Assembly (NCBI GenBank): GCA_031179305.1
Contig: JAPSHX010000015.1
Location: forward strand, 25,434 to 89,433
DNA from: Paenarthrobacter sp.
GTDB taxonomy: Bacteria > Actinomycetota > Actinomycetes > Actinomycetales > Micrococcaceae
Direction: 5' to 3'
DNA length: 64,000 nt
Below the pieces are notes generated by a model. That model did no database searches. It was not told the origin of the DNA and saw only the letters and a list, made by a program, of their open reading frames with translations. Shown in pieces: positions 43,427 to 52,374 of the stretch (the first letter of the stretch is position 1; each line of letters opens with the position of its first letter). The position numbers and the translations under genes were made by a program.

Positions 43427-44836
43427 ATGAAACCGTCCATCGTTTGGTTTCGCGACGATCTGAGGGTCGCCGATAACCCGGCCTTGCGTGCCGCCGTCGA
43501 CGACGGCGCGGCCGTTGCCCTCTACGTCCTTGACGAAGAATCGCCGGGTATCCGTCCCCACGGCGGCGCCGCGCGCTGGTGGCTTCACCACTCGCTGGCC
43601 GCGCTCCGTGAAGATCTGGACAAGCTCGGTGTCCCCCTGCTGCTCCGCCGTGGACCAGCATCTGACGTTGTCCAAAAGACCACGACGGCGATTGGTGCCG
43701 GCGGGTTGTACTGGAACCGGCGGTATGGTTCCGCTGAGCGAAAGGTCGACGCCGGGATCAAGGCCTGGGCGGGCGCCGCGGGACTGCATGTCTCGAGCTT
43801 TCAGGCCTCCCTGCTCCACGAGCCGTGGGAGGTCACCACCAAGACGGGCGGTCAATATAAGGTCTTCACGCCTTTCTGGCGGACCGTTTCTGCGCAGGAC
43901 TTCCGTGAGCCGCTGGCCGTCCCGGAAGCCGGACACGGATTCACCGGAAAACTGCCCGTCTATGAGCACTTGGAATCGTGGCAACTGCTTCCCACCACAC
44001 CGGACTGGTCCGGTGGTTTGGCCGACATGTGGAGGCCAGGCGCCACCGCCGGGCATAAGCGGCTCGAAAAGTTCGTGGCGGGCGGCCTTTCCAACTACAG
44101 CGAGGGCCGCAACCGTCCGGATACGGATGGAAGCAGTTGCCTGTCGCCCTACTTACGCTGGGGTGAGCTCAGCCCGTTCCAGGTGTGGCACGCCTTGGGT
44201 TCCAAGCGATCGGAGAGCGCCTCCATTTATGCATCCGAGTTGGGCTGGCGCGAGTTCTGCTGGCACCAGTACTTCCACAACCCGAGCCTCGCAACGGCCA
44301 ACCTTCGCCCGGAGTTTGATCGCTTCCCTTGGGCGTGGCCAGGCGCCGAGGGCAGTAACGGCAGCGGTGGCAGTAACGGCAAGCATCCCGGCCACGAGTC
44401 AGCGCCGGCGGAATTCCGGGCGTGGCAGCAAGGTCGAACAGGTTTCCCCATGGTGGACGCGGGGCAGCGGCAGCTGTGGCATTCGGGCTGGATGCACAAC
44501 CGCGTCCGCATGGTCGCCGCGAGTTTCCTGGTGAAAAACCTGGGCATTCATTGGCAGCTGGGGGAGCAGTGGTTTTGGGACACCCTGGTGGATGCCGATC
44601 CGGCGTCGAATCCCGCCAACTGGCAGTGGGTAGCTGGCTCCGGGGCGGATGCTTCGCCGTTCTTCAGGATCTTCAATCCGGAGGCCCAGCGCGTTAAGTT
44701 CGATCCCCAGGGGAAGTACATCGCCCACTGGATTCCCGAGTTCGGAACACCGGATTATCCGGAGGAAATCGTGGACCTCAAATCCACCCGCACGGAAGCG
44801 CTTGAAGCGTACAAGGAGATGAAAGAGGTCCACTAG
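43427..44836 (+). CDS. phr: Deoxyribodipyrimidine photolyase
   Basis: A 469-residue DNA photolyase/cryptochrome-family enzyme that uses light to reverse UV pyrimidine dimers. The N-terminal antenna domain begins PSIVWFRDDLRVADNPAL; the FAD domain has SCLSPYLRWGELSP, ELGWREFCWHQYFHNP, and the tryptophan-rich GQRQLWHSGWMHNRVRMVAASFLVKNLGIHW and NPANWQWVAGSG. A Gly/Ser/Asn insert (EGSNGSGGSNGKHPGHES) interrupts the FAD domain before AWQQGRTGFPMVDAG, probably a surface loop. It belongs to the class I CPD photolyase type. Confidence 0.93.
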   Translation: MKPSIVWFRDDLRVADNPALRAAVDDGAAVALYVLDEESPGIRPHGGAARWWLHHSLAALREDLDKLGVPLLLRRGPASDVVQKTTTAIGAGGLYWNRRYGSAERKVDAGIKAWAGAAGLHVSSFQASLLHEPWEVTTKTGGQYKVFTPFWRTVSAQDFREPLAVPEAGHGFTGKLPVYEHLESWQLLPTTPDWSGGLADMWRPGATAGHKRLEKFVAGGLSNYSEGRNRPDTDGSSCLSPYLRWGELSPFQVWHALGSKRSESASIYASELGWREFCWHQYFHNPSLATANLRPEFDRFPWAWPGAEGSNGSGGSNGKHPGHESAPAEFRAWQQGRTGFPMVDAGQRQLWHSGWMHNRVRMVAASFLVKNLGIHWQLGEQWFWDTLVDADPASNPANWQWVAGSGADASPFFRIFNPEAQRVKFDPQGKYIAHWIPEFGTPDYPEEIVDLKSTRTEALEAYKEMKEVH

Positions 44837-44891
44837 GGGCTCCCCGAGGTTCCGCCGAGGTAGAAAAGTACCCCTCTGGAAATTAGTAGGA

Positions 44892-44911
44892 AGTCCGAGT
44901 ATATTCGGACT
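44892..44911. promoter_or_regulatory. Palindrome upstream of the valine-degradation operon
   Basis: AGTCCGA GTATAT TCGGACT is a perfect 7-bp inverted repeat with a 6-base spacer, about 97 bases before mmsA. The regular form and position suggest a TetR- or GntR-type operator; the regulator is not encoded here. Confidence 0.6.
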
Positions 44912-45007
44912 CAGAGATGACCTGGATCACAGTTGGTCACGTGTTCCGCAGCGGTCCCAGCACCCGGCGGCACGGCAGTCATTCACGATGCAAAGGAGCA
45001 TTCCACC

Positions 45008-46507
45008 ATGGTGCGCGAGCTTTCCCACTACGTAGACGGCCAGAGGATCGACGGCGCGTCCGGACGGTTCAGTGATGTTTACGACCCCTGCACGGGCGAA
45101 GTCCAGGCGAGGCTTCCGCTGGCCAGCGCTGACGAGGTTCGCAACGCCGTCGCGAATGCCGAAAAGGGTCAGCTCGAATGGGCGGCAATGAACCCGCAAC
45201 GCCGGGGACGCATCCTGCTCAAGTTCGTGGACCTGGTCAACCAGAACATGGACGAGCTCGCCAAGCTCCTGTCCTCCGAACACGGCAAGACCTTCGCGGA
45301 CGCCAAGGGCGACATCCAACGCGGCATCGAGGTTGTCGAATTCTCCGCAGGGGCGCCGCACCTGCTCAAGGGCGAATTCTCGGACAACGCCGGCCAGGGA
45401 ATCGACGTCCATTCGCTCCGCCAGCCACTAGGCGTGGTCGCGGGCATCACGCCCTTCAACTTCCCGGCCATGATCCCGCTGTGGAAATCCGGACCAGCGC
45501 TCGCCGCCGGCAACGCGTTCATCCTCAAGCCCTCGGAGCGGGATCCCTCCGTTCCGTTGCGCCTCGCCGAGCTATACAGCGAAGCCGGCGTGCCGAACGG
45601 CGTCTTCAACGTGATCAACGGCGACAAGGAAGCCGTAGATGCGCTGCTCGAAGATCCTCGGGTGAAGGCCATCGGCTTTGTGGGATCCACCCCCATTGCC
45701 CAATACATCTACGCCACCGCAGCTGCGCACGGCAAGCGCGCGCAATGCTTCGGCGGGGCGAAGAACCACATGGTGATCATGCCCGACGCCGATCTGGACA
45801 TGGCTGCCGACGCCCTGATTGGTGCCGGGTACGGTTCCGCCGGCGAACGCTGCATGGCGATCTCCGTTGCCGTGCCCGTCGGCCAGGAAACCGCAGACAG
45901 GTTGGTGGCCAAGCTGACCGAGCGTGTGAAGGACCTGAAGGTGGGCCACAGCCTGGACAAGGATTCGGACTTCGGTCCCGTGGTGGCTGCTTCTGCCAAA
46001 GAACGGATCGAAGGCTACATCCAGTCCGGCGTGGACGAAGGCGCAACACTGGTCACCGATGGGCGCGGCCTCACCGTGGACGGCTACGACGGCGGTTTCT
46101 GGGTTGGCCCGACGCTCTTCGACAACGTCACCAAGGACATGAAGATCTACAAGGAAGAGATCTTCGGTCCCGTCCTCAGCGTGCTGCGCGCGGCTGACTA
46201 CGACGAAGCGCTCAGGCTCTGCAGCGAACACGAATTCGGCAACGGTGTCGCCATTTTCACCCGCGACGGCGACTCCGCCCGCGATTTTGCCAGCCGGGTG
46301 GAGGTAGGCATGGTGGGCATCAACGTGCCCATTCCGGTGCCGATCGCGTACTACACATTCGGCGGCTGGAAAGCATCCGGTTTCGGCGACCTCAACCAGC
46401 ACGGCGCCGACGCGTTCCGCTTCTACACCAAGACCAAAACCGTGACGTCGCGGTGGCCTTCCGGCATTCGCCAAGGCGCCAGCTTCATCATGCCGGCAGG
46501 CAGCTGA
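45008..46507 (+). CDS. mmsA: CoA-acylating methylmalonate-semialdehyde dehydrogenase
   Basis: A 499-residue aldehyde dehydrogenase of the MmsA type, which converts methylmalonate semialdehyde with CoA and NAD to propionyl-CoA and CO2 at the end of valine breakdown. The catalytic cysteine is in GSAGERCMAISVAV, and GITPFNFPAMIPLW, FILKPSERDPS and CFGGAKNHMVIMPDAD are typical; the general-base glutamate of ordinary aldehyde dehydrogenases is replaced, as expected for the CoA-acylating branch. AAAGGAG precedes the ATG at 45008. The stop overlaps the next gene (TGATG). First gene of a four-gene operon. Confidence 0.95.
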   Translation: MVRELSHYVDGQRIDGASGRFSDVYDPCTGEVQARLPLASADEVRNAVANAEKGQLEWAAMNPQRRGRILLKFVDLVNQNMDELAKLLSSEHGKTFADAKGDIQRGIEVVEFSAGAPHLLKGEFSDNAGQGIDVHSLRQPLGVVAGITPFNFPAMIPLWKSGPALAAGNAFILKPSERDPSVPLRLAELYSEAGVPNGVFNVINGDKEAVDALLEDPRVKAIGFVGSTPIAQYIYATAAAHGKRAQCFGGAKNHMVIMPDADLDMAADALIGAGYGSAGERCMAISVAVPVGQETADRLVAKLTERVKDLKVGHSLDKDSDFGPVVAASAKERIEGYIQSGVDEGATLVTDGRGLTVDGYDGGFWVGPTLFDNVTKDMKIYKEEIFGPVLSVLRAADYDEALRLCSEHEFGNGVAIFTRDGDSARDFASRVEVGMVGINVPIPVPIAYYTFGGWKASGFGDLNQHGADAFRFYTKTKTVTSRWPSGIRQGASFIMPAGS

Positions 46508-47568
46508 TGGGGGCCGTGGAAACAGAAGACGTTCTCTTTGAGCGTCGCGGCCACCTCGGCATCGTGACACTCAACCGCCCGAAGGCAGTCAATGCGCTGA
46601 ACGATGCAATGGTGAAAGCCATGCTCCGGCAGCTGACCGCGTGGGCTGACGATGACGCCGTGGACACCGTCCTGGTGCGTGGCGCGGGTGAACGCGGGCT
46701 GTGTGCCGGCGGCGACATCGTGGCCATCTACAAGGACATGCTGCACGGTGGCACCGCGACAGCTGAGTTCTGGGCTGACGAATATCGGCTCAACGCGCTT
46801 ATCGCGCACTATCCCAAGCCATACGTCGCATTCATGGACGGCCTCGTTTTGGGCGGCGGCGTGGGCATCTCTGCGCACGGCTCGGTTCGCGTGGTCACCG
46901 AGCGGACGCGCACCGGCATGCCGGAAACCACCATTGGATTCGTGCCCGACGTCGGCGGGACCCTGCTGCTTTCACGCTCGCCGGGGGAGACCGGAACGCA
47001 TGCAGCGTTGACCGGGGCACACTTGTCCGGCGCGGACGCCCTGTTCCTGGGGCTTGCGGACCACTTCGTGCCGTCTGAGGACCTGCCCGCTCTGGCAGTA
47101 GCGTTGGAAAGCTCGACGGCGGAGGCCGCCGTCGAGCGCTTTGCGCAAGCCGCACCGGAGTCAGCGTTGGAGGCGCAGCGGAAGTGGATCGATGCCGCTT
47201 ACGCCCATGAGAATGCGGAAGAGATCGTCCGGAGCCTGCGCGCTTCGGGCGACGAGGCAGCCGCTGCAGCGGACACGATCGAGACAAAATCGCCCACCTC
47301 AGTGAAGGTCGCGCTTGAGTCGCTGCGGCGGGTCCGCGGACTGTCCCTCGAAGAGGTACTGGACCAGGAATATCGGGTAGGGCTCCGCTGCCTGGCCGGT
47401 CCCGATTTCCGGGAGGGCATCCGCGCGCAGGTGGTGGACAAGGACCGCAACCCGCAGTGGAAGCCGGCCACATTGGCGGAAGTCCGGGAGGCCGACGTCG
47501 AGGGCTACTTTGCGCCGCTTGGCGAACGGGAGCTGGGGCTTGCAGCCAGTCCAGTCCAGTCGATTTGA
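46507..47568 (+). CDS. 3-hydroxyisobutyryl-CoA hydrolase
   Basis: A 353-residue crotonase-superfamily protein of the ECH_2 class. HLGIVTLNRPKAVNALNDAMV, GAGERGLCAGGDIVAIYKDM, and LVLGGGVGISAHGSVRVVTERTRTGMPETTIGFVPDVGGT match 3-hydroxyisobutyryl-CoA hydrolase, in which the Asp/Glu set differs from true hydratases. It hydrolyses 3-hydroxyisobutyryl-CoA to the free acid. The ATG overlaps the mmsA stop, so it is translationally coupled. It is longer than the last gene of the operon, as expected for this class. Confidence 0.9.
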   Translation: MGAVETEDVLFERRGHLGIVTLNRPKAVNALNDAMVKAMLRQLTAWADDDAVDTVLVRGAGERGLCAGGDIVAIYKDMLHGGTATAEFWADEYRLNALIAHYPKPYVAFMDGLVLGGGVGISAHGSVRVVTERTRTGMPETTIGFVPDVGGTLLLSRSPGETGTHAALTGAHLSGADALFLGLADHFVPSEDLPALAVALESSTAEAAVERFAQAAPESALEAQRKWIDAAYAHENAEEIVRSLRASGDEAAAAADTIETKSPTSVKVALESLRRVRGLSLEEVLDQEYRVGLRCLAGPDFREGIRAQVVDKDRNPQWKPATLAEVREADVEGYFAPLGERELGLAASPVQSI

Positions 47569-47579
47569 AGGAGACGAGC

Positions 47580-48521
47580 ATGACAGAGAACGCAGCCATG
47601 TCAGATATCCAAGCCCCGGAAACGGGACTCATCGCTTTCCTTGGCCTGGGCCATATGGGTGGTCCCATGGCGGCCAATCTGATCAAAGCCGGGCACGATG
47701 TGATTGGCTACGACCCCGTTCCGGCGGCGGTTGAGGCAGCCATGGCGCACGGGATCCCCATGGCATCAACGGCGCATGAGGCTGCTGCGGACGCGGCAGT
47801 TGTGTTGACCATGCTGCCCAGCGGCAAGCATGTGCTGGATGCCTACCGCGGTGTGGACGGGCCGGGGCTGCTCTCTGTTGCGAAGCCAAACACCTTGTTC
47901 CTGGACTGTTCCACCATCAACGTGGACGAAGCCCGTGAGGCCGCCGTGATCGCCTTGGAAGCAGGACACCGTTCTGTGGACGCCCCTGTTTCAGGCGGTG
48001 TGGTGGGGGCCGAAGCCGGCACCTTGACCTTCATGGTGGGCGCTTTGCCGGAGGACTTCGAAACCGTAAAGCGCATTTTGGAGCTCATGGGCAAGAGAAT
48101 CGTCCACTGCGGTGATCACGGTGCCGGGCAGGCCGCCAAGGTCTGCAACAACATGATTCTGGGAGTGTCCATGATTGCCGTTGCCGAAGCGTTCGTGCTC
48201 GGCGAGAAGCTCGGACTCACGCACCAGGCATTGTTCGATGTCGCCTCCAACGCGTCCGGCCAGTGCTGGGCGCTGACCACCAACTGTCCTGTTCCCGGCC
48301 CGGTTCCCACCAGCCCCGCCAACCGCGACTACCAGCCAGGCTTCGCCGGGGCACTTATGGCCAAGGATCTGCGCCTCGCTGTGAATGCGTTGGAAAGCAC
48401 GGGAGTCGCAGCGGAAATGGGTCCCTTGGCCTCGCGGATCTACGACGCCTTTGCCGCCGGAGAAGGTGCGGGAAGGGACTTCTCGGGCATCATCACGGAC
48501 ATCCGCGACAAATCTGTGTGA
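47580..48521 (+). CDS. mmsB: 3-hydroxyisobutyrate dehydrogenase
   Basis: A 313-residue beta-hydroxyacid dehydrogenase. NAD-binding FLGLGHMGGPMAANLIKAGHDV at the N-terminus, DAPVSGGVVGAEAGTLTFMVGG-like substrate motif (SVDAPVSGGVVGAEAGTLTF) and the catalytic lysine in GAGQAAKVCNNMILG are present. It oxidises 3-hydroxyisobutyrate to methylmalonate semialdehyde, the substrate of mmsA. AAGGAG is 7 bases before the ATG at 47580. Placed between the hydrolase and enoyl-CoA hydratase genes, in keeping with a valine pathway operon. Confidence 0.95.
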   Translation: MTENAAMSDIQAPETGLIAFLGLGHMGGPMAANLIKAGHDVIGYDPVPAAVEAAMAHGIPMASTAHEAAADAAVVLTMLPSGKHVLDAYRGVDGPGLLSVAKPNTLFLDCSTINVDEAREAAVIALEAGHRSVDAPVSGGVVGAEAGTLTFMVGALPEDFETVKRILELMGKRIVHCGDHGAGQAAKVCNNMILGVSMIAVAEAFVLGEKLGLTHQALFDVASNASGQCWALTTNCPVPGPVPTSPANRDYQPGFAGALMAKDLRLAVNALESTGVAAEMGPLASRIYDAFAAGEGAGRDFSGIITDIRDKSV

Positions 48522-48566
48522 AAGGTTGGAACTGAACTTATGACGAGCTTGGCGGAGAGGGAGAGC

Positions 48567-49346
48567 ATGACTGAGCAGTACCAGAACATTGTGGTGGAAC
48601 GTCGGGGACGGGTTGGCGTGGTGACACTGAACCGCCCGCAGGCGCTGAATGCATTGAATACCGCCCTCATGAACGAACTCGTGGACGCAATCACTGCGAT
48701 GGACACTGATCCGGACGTTGGCGCCGTGGTGATCACGGGATCCGCCAAGGCCTTTGCCGCCGGGGCAGACATCAAGGAAATGTCCTCCAACAGCTACATG
48801 GAGATGTACGCCGCTGATTGGTTCCGGCGTTGGGAGGACCTCACGCGTCTCCGCATCCCTGTTGTTGCTGCTGTGTCCGGCTTCGCCCTGGGTGGTGGCT
48901 GCGAATTGGCCATGATGGCCGACTTCATCATCGCCGGGGACAACGCCAAGTTCGGCCAGCCCGAGATCAACCTGGGCGTAATCCCGGGAATGGGCGGCTC
49001 TCAGCGGTTGACCCGGGCTGTGGGCAAGGCCAAAGCCATGGACATGGTCCTTACAGGGCGGTTCATGGACGCGGACGAAGCCGAACGCTCCGGTTTGGTT
49101 TCGAGGGTGGTCCCTGCGGCCGAGGTGATCGACGAGGCACTCAAGGCCGCGGAAGTCATCGCTTCCAAATCCAAGCCCGCCGCGATGGTGGCCAAGGAAG
49201 CCGTGAACGCAGCCTTCGAGATGGGCCTGGCGCAGGGTGTTCTGTTTGAGCGCCGGGTGTTCCACTCGCTTTTCGCCACCGAGGACCAGAAGGAAGGCAT
49301 GGCCGCGTTCAGCGAGAAGCGCCAGCCGGAGTTCAAGCACCGGTAG
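48567..49346 (+). CDS. Enoyl-CoA hydratase
   Basis: A 259-residue crotonase. The oxyanion-hole motifs AGADIKEM and [34 protein letters not shown] are complete, and the two catalytic glutamates lie in GGGCELAMM and [15 protein letters not shown]. It would hydrate methacrylyl-CoA in the valine pathway or act more broadly. The ATG at 48567 follows GAGAGGGAG and is preferred to an in-frame ATG 9 codons earlier. It completes the operon mmsA, hydrolase, mmsB, hydratase. Confidence 0.92.
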   Translation: MTEQYQNIVVERRGRVGVVTLNRPQALNALNTALMNELVDAITAMDTDPDVGAVVITGSAKAFAAGADIKEMSSNSYMEMYAADWFRRWEDLTRLRIPVVAAVSGFALGGGCELAMMADFIIAGDNAKFGQPEINLGVIPGMGGSQRLTRAVGKAKAMDMVLTGRFMDADEAERSGLVSRVVPAAEVIDEALKAAEVIASKSKPAAMVAKEAVNAAFEMGLAQGVLFERRVFHSLFATEDQKEGMAAFSEKRQPEFKHR

Positions 49347-49373
49347 GCTCAGCAGCGCCCTGCGAACCCGTGG

Positions 49374-50330
49374 TTATACGGCAGCGAGTGGCTGCTGGTT
49401 GAGTCCGTCCAGCCGTCTTTGAAGTTCGTCGGACGTCGGAGGCTTGGCACCGGGCCGACTAACGGTGATCGCGGCGGCCACGGCTGCGGTCTGTCCGATG
49501 ATTTCGAGGGCGGTTGGCCCAAACGCCTTTTCGGCTCTGGTCAACAGCTCGGCGATGAGCGCGGACATGTAGGAGTCACCGGCGCCGATGGTGTCCGCAA
49601 CGGTGGTCTTCACTGATGGGATGTTGAGGCGTGTCCCGGGAGTGGCAAGGAGCGCACCTTCAGCGCCTCGGGTGATAACTGCCAGCCGGGCCCCCTTTTT
49701 GAGTAGCCGGGATGCTACGTCGTCCGGCGAGGACGTTGGATACAGCCAATGAGCGTCTTCGTCGCTGAGTTTGACGACGTCAGTAAGGGGGAGCAGGTCC
49801 TCGAAGATCTTCTTTGCTTCGGCATGGCTACCAAGGAGGGCCGGGCGGATGTTGGGGTCGTAGGTGATGAGGCAGGAGTCGTGACACTGTTCGAGGAGGG
49901 TGCGTACGGTCGTGGCTCCCGGGGCCAGGAACGTGGCGATGGACCCGGTATGGACGATTTTCGGAATCATGGCCGGTGCGACGGAGGCAAGCTCCCATAG
50001 GATGTCGAACTCGTAGCTGGCCGAACCGTCCGCTGCGAGGGTGGCGGTGGCGGTGGCGGTGCGCTGAAGGGACTTCGACCCGGGAAGCAACTGGACGCCT
50101 GCGCTGTGGAGGTGGCTGGTGATGGCAGTGCCGTGCTCATCCTCGCCGATTGCTGTGAGCAGTCCGGTGGTTACCCCGAGGCGCCCTAGGCCGTAGGCGA
50201 CATTCGCGGGGGACCCGCCAGGGTAGCTGATGGTTCCTTCCTGGGTGTTCACAATGTCGACCAGGGCTTCGCCGATGACGATAACCTCCAGTTGATTATG
50301 GGCGGAGGCGTCCGGGTGAAGGTTGTGCAT
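49374..50330 (-). CDS. PfkB-family fructokinase
   Basis: A 318-residue sugar kinase of the ribokinase/PfkB family. Signature 1 is in YPGGSPANVAYGLGRLG, and the catalytic base region is VADTIGAGDSYMSALIAEL (signature 2 with GAGD). The N-terminal VIVIGEALVDIV is typical of fructokinases. It is the last gene of the fructose importer operon, so it likely phosphorylates imported fructose. A strong stem-loop separates it from the ATPase gene. Confidence 0.88.
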   Translation of the reverse strand: MHNLHPDASAHNQLEVIVIGEALVDIVNTQEGTISYPGGSPANVAYGLGRLGVTTGLLTAIGEDEHGTAITSHLHSAGVQLLPGSKSLQRTATATATLAADGSASYEFDILWELASVAPAMIPKIVHTGSIATFLAPGATTVRTLLEQCHDSCLITYDPNIRPALLGSHAEAKKIFEDLLPLTDVVKLSDEDAHWLYPTSSPDDVASRLLKKGARLAVITRGAEGALLATPGTRLNIPSVKTTVADTIGAGDSYMSALIAELLTRAEKAFGPTALEIIGQTAAVAAAITVSRPGAKPPTSDELQRRLDGLNQQPLAAV

Positions 50331-50376
50331 CTTGGTTCTTTCGTCGGGTCAACGGTGGTACGGCGGAGGTATGGGT

Positions 50377-50410
50377 CCGTCCGCGGACCTGTTTGCAGGT
50401 CCGCGGACGG
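50377..50410. terminator. Intercistronic stem-loop between frcA-type ATPase and kinase
   Basis: A perfect 14-bp stem, CCGTCCGCGGACCT at 50377-50390 and its complement at 50397-50410, with a 6-base loop. No T tract on the minus strand; probably an mRNA stabiliser or partial terminator. Confidence 0.65.
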
Positions 50411-50450
50411 AGACATGGGTTCCGATTGGATGGAACGTGCGGCGTGCCCG

Positions 50451-51245
50451 TTAGGCTTTGGCCGCACCTGTCATGATGGCGACGGCGTCAGTCATGGTGT
50501 GGGACTGCGGGGTGATGGTCGCCGCGCATTTGCCCAGTCGCTGGATGTGGATACGGTCTGCAACGTCGAACACGTGGGGCATGTTGTGGCTGATCAGGAT
50601 AACCGGCAGGCCTCGGTCGCGGAGGTCACGGACAAGCTGGAGCACCTGGTTGGATTCGCGAACACCCAAAGCGGCTGTCGGTTCGTCGAGAACCACCACC
50701 TTGGATCCGAAGGCCGCTGCGCGGGCCACGGCGACTGCTTGACGCTGGCCACCGGAGAGATTTTCGACCGGCACGGTGACGTCCTGAAGGGTGGAGATGC
50801 CCAGCCGGGTCAGTTCTTCTTTGGCCTTCCTGCGCATGCCCTTTGTGTCGAGAATCCGGAACAGGCTGCCCAACGGGCCGGGGAGGCGCTCTTCCCGGCC
50901 GAGGAACAGGTTCGAGGCGACATCGAGGGCCGGCGAAACGGCAAGGTTCTGGTAGACCGTTTCGATGCCGTGGACCCGGGCGTCCTGTGGCCGTTTGAAG
51001 TGAACCTGTTCTCCGGACACGAAGAGTTCGCCGGTATCGGGAACTTCAGCACCGGTGAGGCATTTGATGAGTGTGGATTTTCCGGCGCCGTTATCGCCGA
51101 TGACGGCCAGAACTTCTCCGGGATAGAGGTCCAGGCTGACGCCGTCGAGACCGACGACGCGGCCGAAGGTCTTGACGAGGTTCCTGGCTTTGAGGATGGG
51201 CTCGCGGGTTTCGGTGCGGGGGGCTTCAAATTCTGTGGTGGTCAT
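50451..51245 (-). CDS. Sugar ABC transporter ATP-binding protein, FrcA type
   Basis: A 264-residue single-domain ATPase. Walker A GDNGAGKSTL, signature LSGGQRQAVAVARA, Walker B VVVLDEPTAALG and the switch histidine in ILISHNMPHVFDV are intact. One nucleotide-binding domain (not two as in RbsA) is the FrcA pattern. The ATG at 51245 overlaps the permease stop (ATGA) and is preferred to a Met seven codons earlier. It powers the FrcC-type permease. Confidence 0.92.
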   Translation of the reverse strand: MTTTEFEAPRTETREPILKARNLVKTFGRVVGLDGVSLDLYPGEVLAVIGDNGAGKSTLIKCLTGAEVPDTGELFVSGEQVHFKRPQDARVHGIETVYQNLAVSPALDVASNLFLGREERLPGPLGSLFRILDTKGMRRKAKEELTRLGISTLQDVTVPVENLSGGQRQAVAVARAAAFGSKVVVLDEPTAALGVRESNQVLQLVRDLRDRGLPVILISHNMPHVFDVADRIHIQRLGKCAATITPQSHTMTDAVAIMTGAAKA

Positions 51246-52312
51246 GACTTGACCTTTCGGATCCACTGATCGACGGATACAGCAATAATGATCAGGATGC
51301 CTACAGCGAGGGTCTGATAGAGCACATCCAGGCCAGCGAGGGAGAGTCCGTTGCGGAAGACACCAACGATCAGCGCTCCGAGCAGCGAACCCCAGATCGA
51401 GCCGCGACCACCGAAGAGGCTGGTGCCGCCAATGACCACAGCGGTGATGGAGTCCAGGTTCAGATCGACGCCGGCATTAGGGCTGGCGGCATTCGTACGG
51501 CCGATCTGGATCCACGCGCCGATGGCGAGGACTGCGCCTGCGGCAAGGTAGACGCTCATCAGGACGCGATTGACGGGGATACCGGCCAACCGGGCTGCTT
51601 CCTTGTCATCGCCTACAGCGTAGACATGCCGTCCCCAAGCGGTCTTGCCCAGAATGAACGCCATGGCGACGTAGAGGAGAAGCATCATGAGGACGCCAGT
51701 AGAAATCCGGACGGGCCCAATCGGGAATGTGCTTCCCAGCCAGGTGAGCATCTCAGGCATCGCGGAGCCACGCACGGTGCTTCCGCCGGAGTAAAGCAGT
51801 GTCAAAGCGATGAAGATGTTCAATGTTCCCAGCGTGACGATGAACGGTGGGAGGCGGAACCTTGTCACAAGGAAGCCGTTCAGAGCACCGGAACCTAATC
51901 CGACGGCGAGGCCGGCCAGTAGCGCGATCGGCCCTGGAATGCCATTGCTGACTGAGAGTTGGGCGATCACCATTGAAGACAGGATCATGACCGCACCTAC
52001 GGAAAGGTCGATTCCGGCTGTCAGGATGATCAGCGTCTGGGCGATGGCCAGGGTACCCACCACGGCAACCTGTTGAGTGATCAGGGACAGGTTCTCAACG
52101 CGCAGGAACCGGTCGTTGAGGAGCCCAAAGACCACCACGGCGATCAGCAGAACAATGGCCGGGCTGAGGGCTGGGTATCGGTGAAGGATGTTGCGGATTC
52201 TGCTGAGGGGTGTCTGGCGGTCGAGGAATTCCTCGGCCAGATCAGCATGCCCTGCGCTCGGAGGGCCGGCGGTCTGTTGCTGGGTCACTTTAGGTTGCTC
52301 CTGAACTTCCAT
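51242..52312 (-). CDS. Sugar ABC transporter permease, FrcC type
   Basis: A 356-residue permease of the CUT2 class (ribose/fructose type). After a 45-residue soluble N-terminus there are about ten hydrophobic helices. TILTAGIDLSVGAVMILSS-like motif (IILTAGIDLSVGAVMILSS) and GGTSLFGGRGSIWGSLLGALIVGVFRNGLSLAGLD are characteristic of the family. It lies between the binding-protein gene, separated by a stem-loop, and the ATPase gene, which it overlaps by ATGA. Confidence 0.92.
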   Translation of the reverse strand: MEVQEQPKVTQQQTAGPPSAGHADLAEEFLDRQTPLSRIRNILHRYPALSPAIVLLIAVVVFGLLNDRFLRVENLSLITQQVAVVGTLAIAQTLIILTAGIDLSVGAVMILSSMVIAQLSVSNGIPGPIALLAGLAVGLGSGALNGFLVTRFRLPPFIVTLGTLNIFIALTLLYSGGSTVRGSAMPEMLTWLGSTFPIGPVRISTGVLMMLLLYVAMAFILGKTAWGRHVYAVGDDKEAARLAGIPVNRVLMSVYLAAGAVLAIGAWIQIGRTNAASPNAGVDLNLDSITAVVIGGTSLFGGRGSIWGSLLGALIVGVFRNGLSLAGLDVLYQTLAVGILIIIAVSVDQWIRKVKS

Positions 52313-52330
52313 GTTCTGTAACTGCTGGTA

Positions 52331-52364
52331 CGCGGGGAGTCGCTAGGTGGCGCGACTCCCCGCG
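52331..52364. terminator. Stem-loop after the fructose-binding protein gene
   Basis: CGCGGGGAGTCGC at 52331-52343 pairs exactly with GCGACTCCCCGCG at 52352-52364 around an 8-base loop, just after the binding-protein stop. It parallels the stem-loop at 3022-3059 after the other importer's binding-protein gene. Confidence 0.7.
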
Positions 52365-52374
52365 TCGGGAGAGG

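Noticed and set aside
45572..46570. 332-codon open frame opposite mmsA
   Set aside because: Antisense to the catalytic half of mmsA; no domain seen.
47991..49340. 449-codon open frame on the minus strand across mmsB and the enoyl-CoA hydratase
   Set aside because: Antisense frame of two well-supported genes; composition is artefactual.
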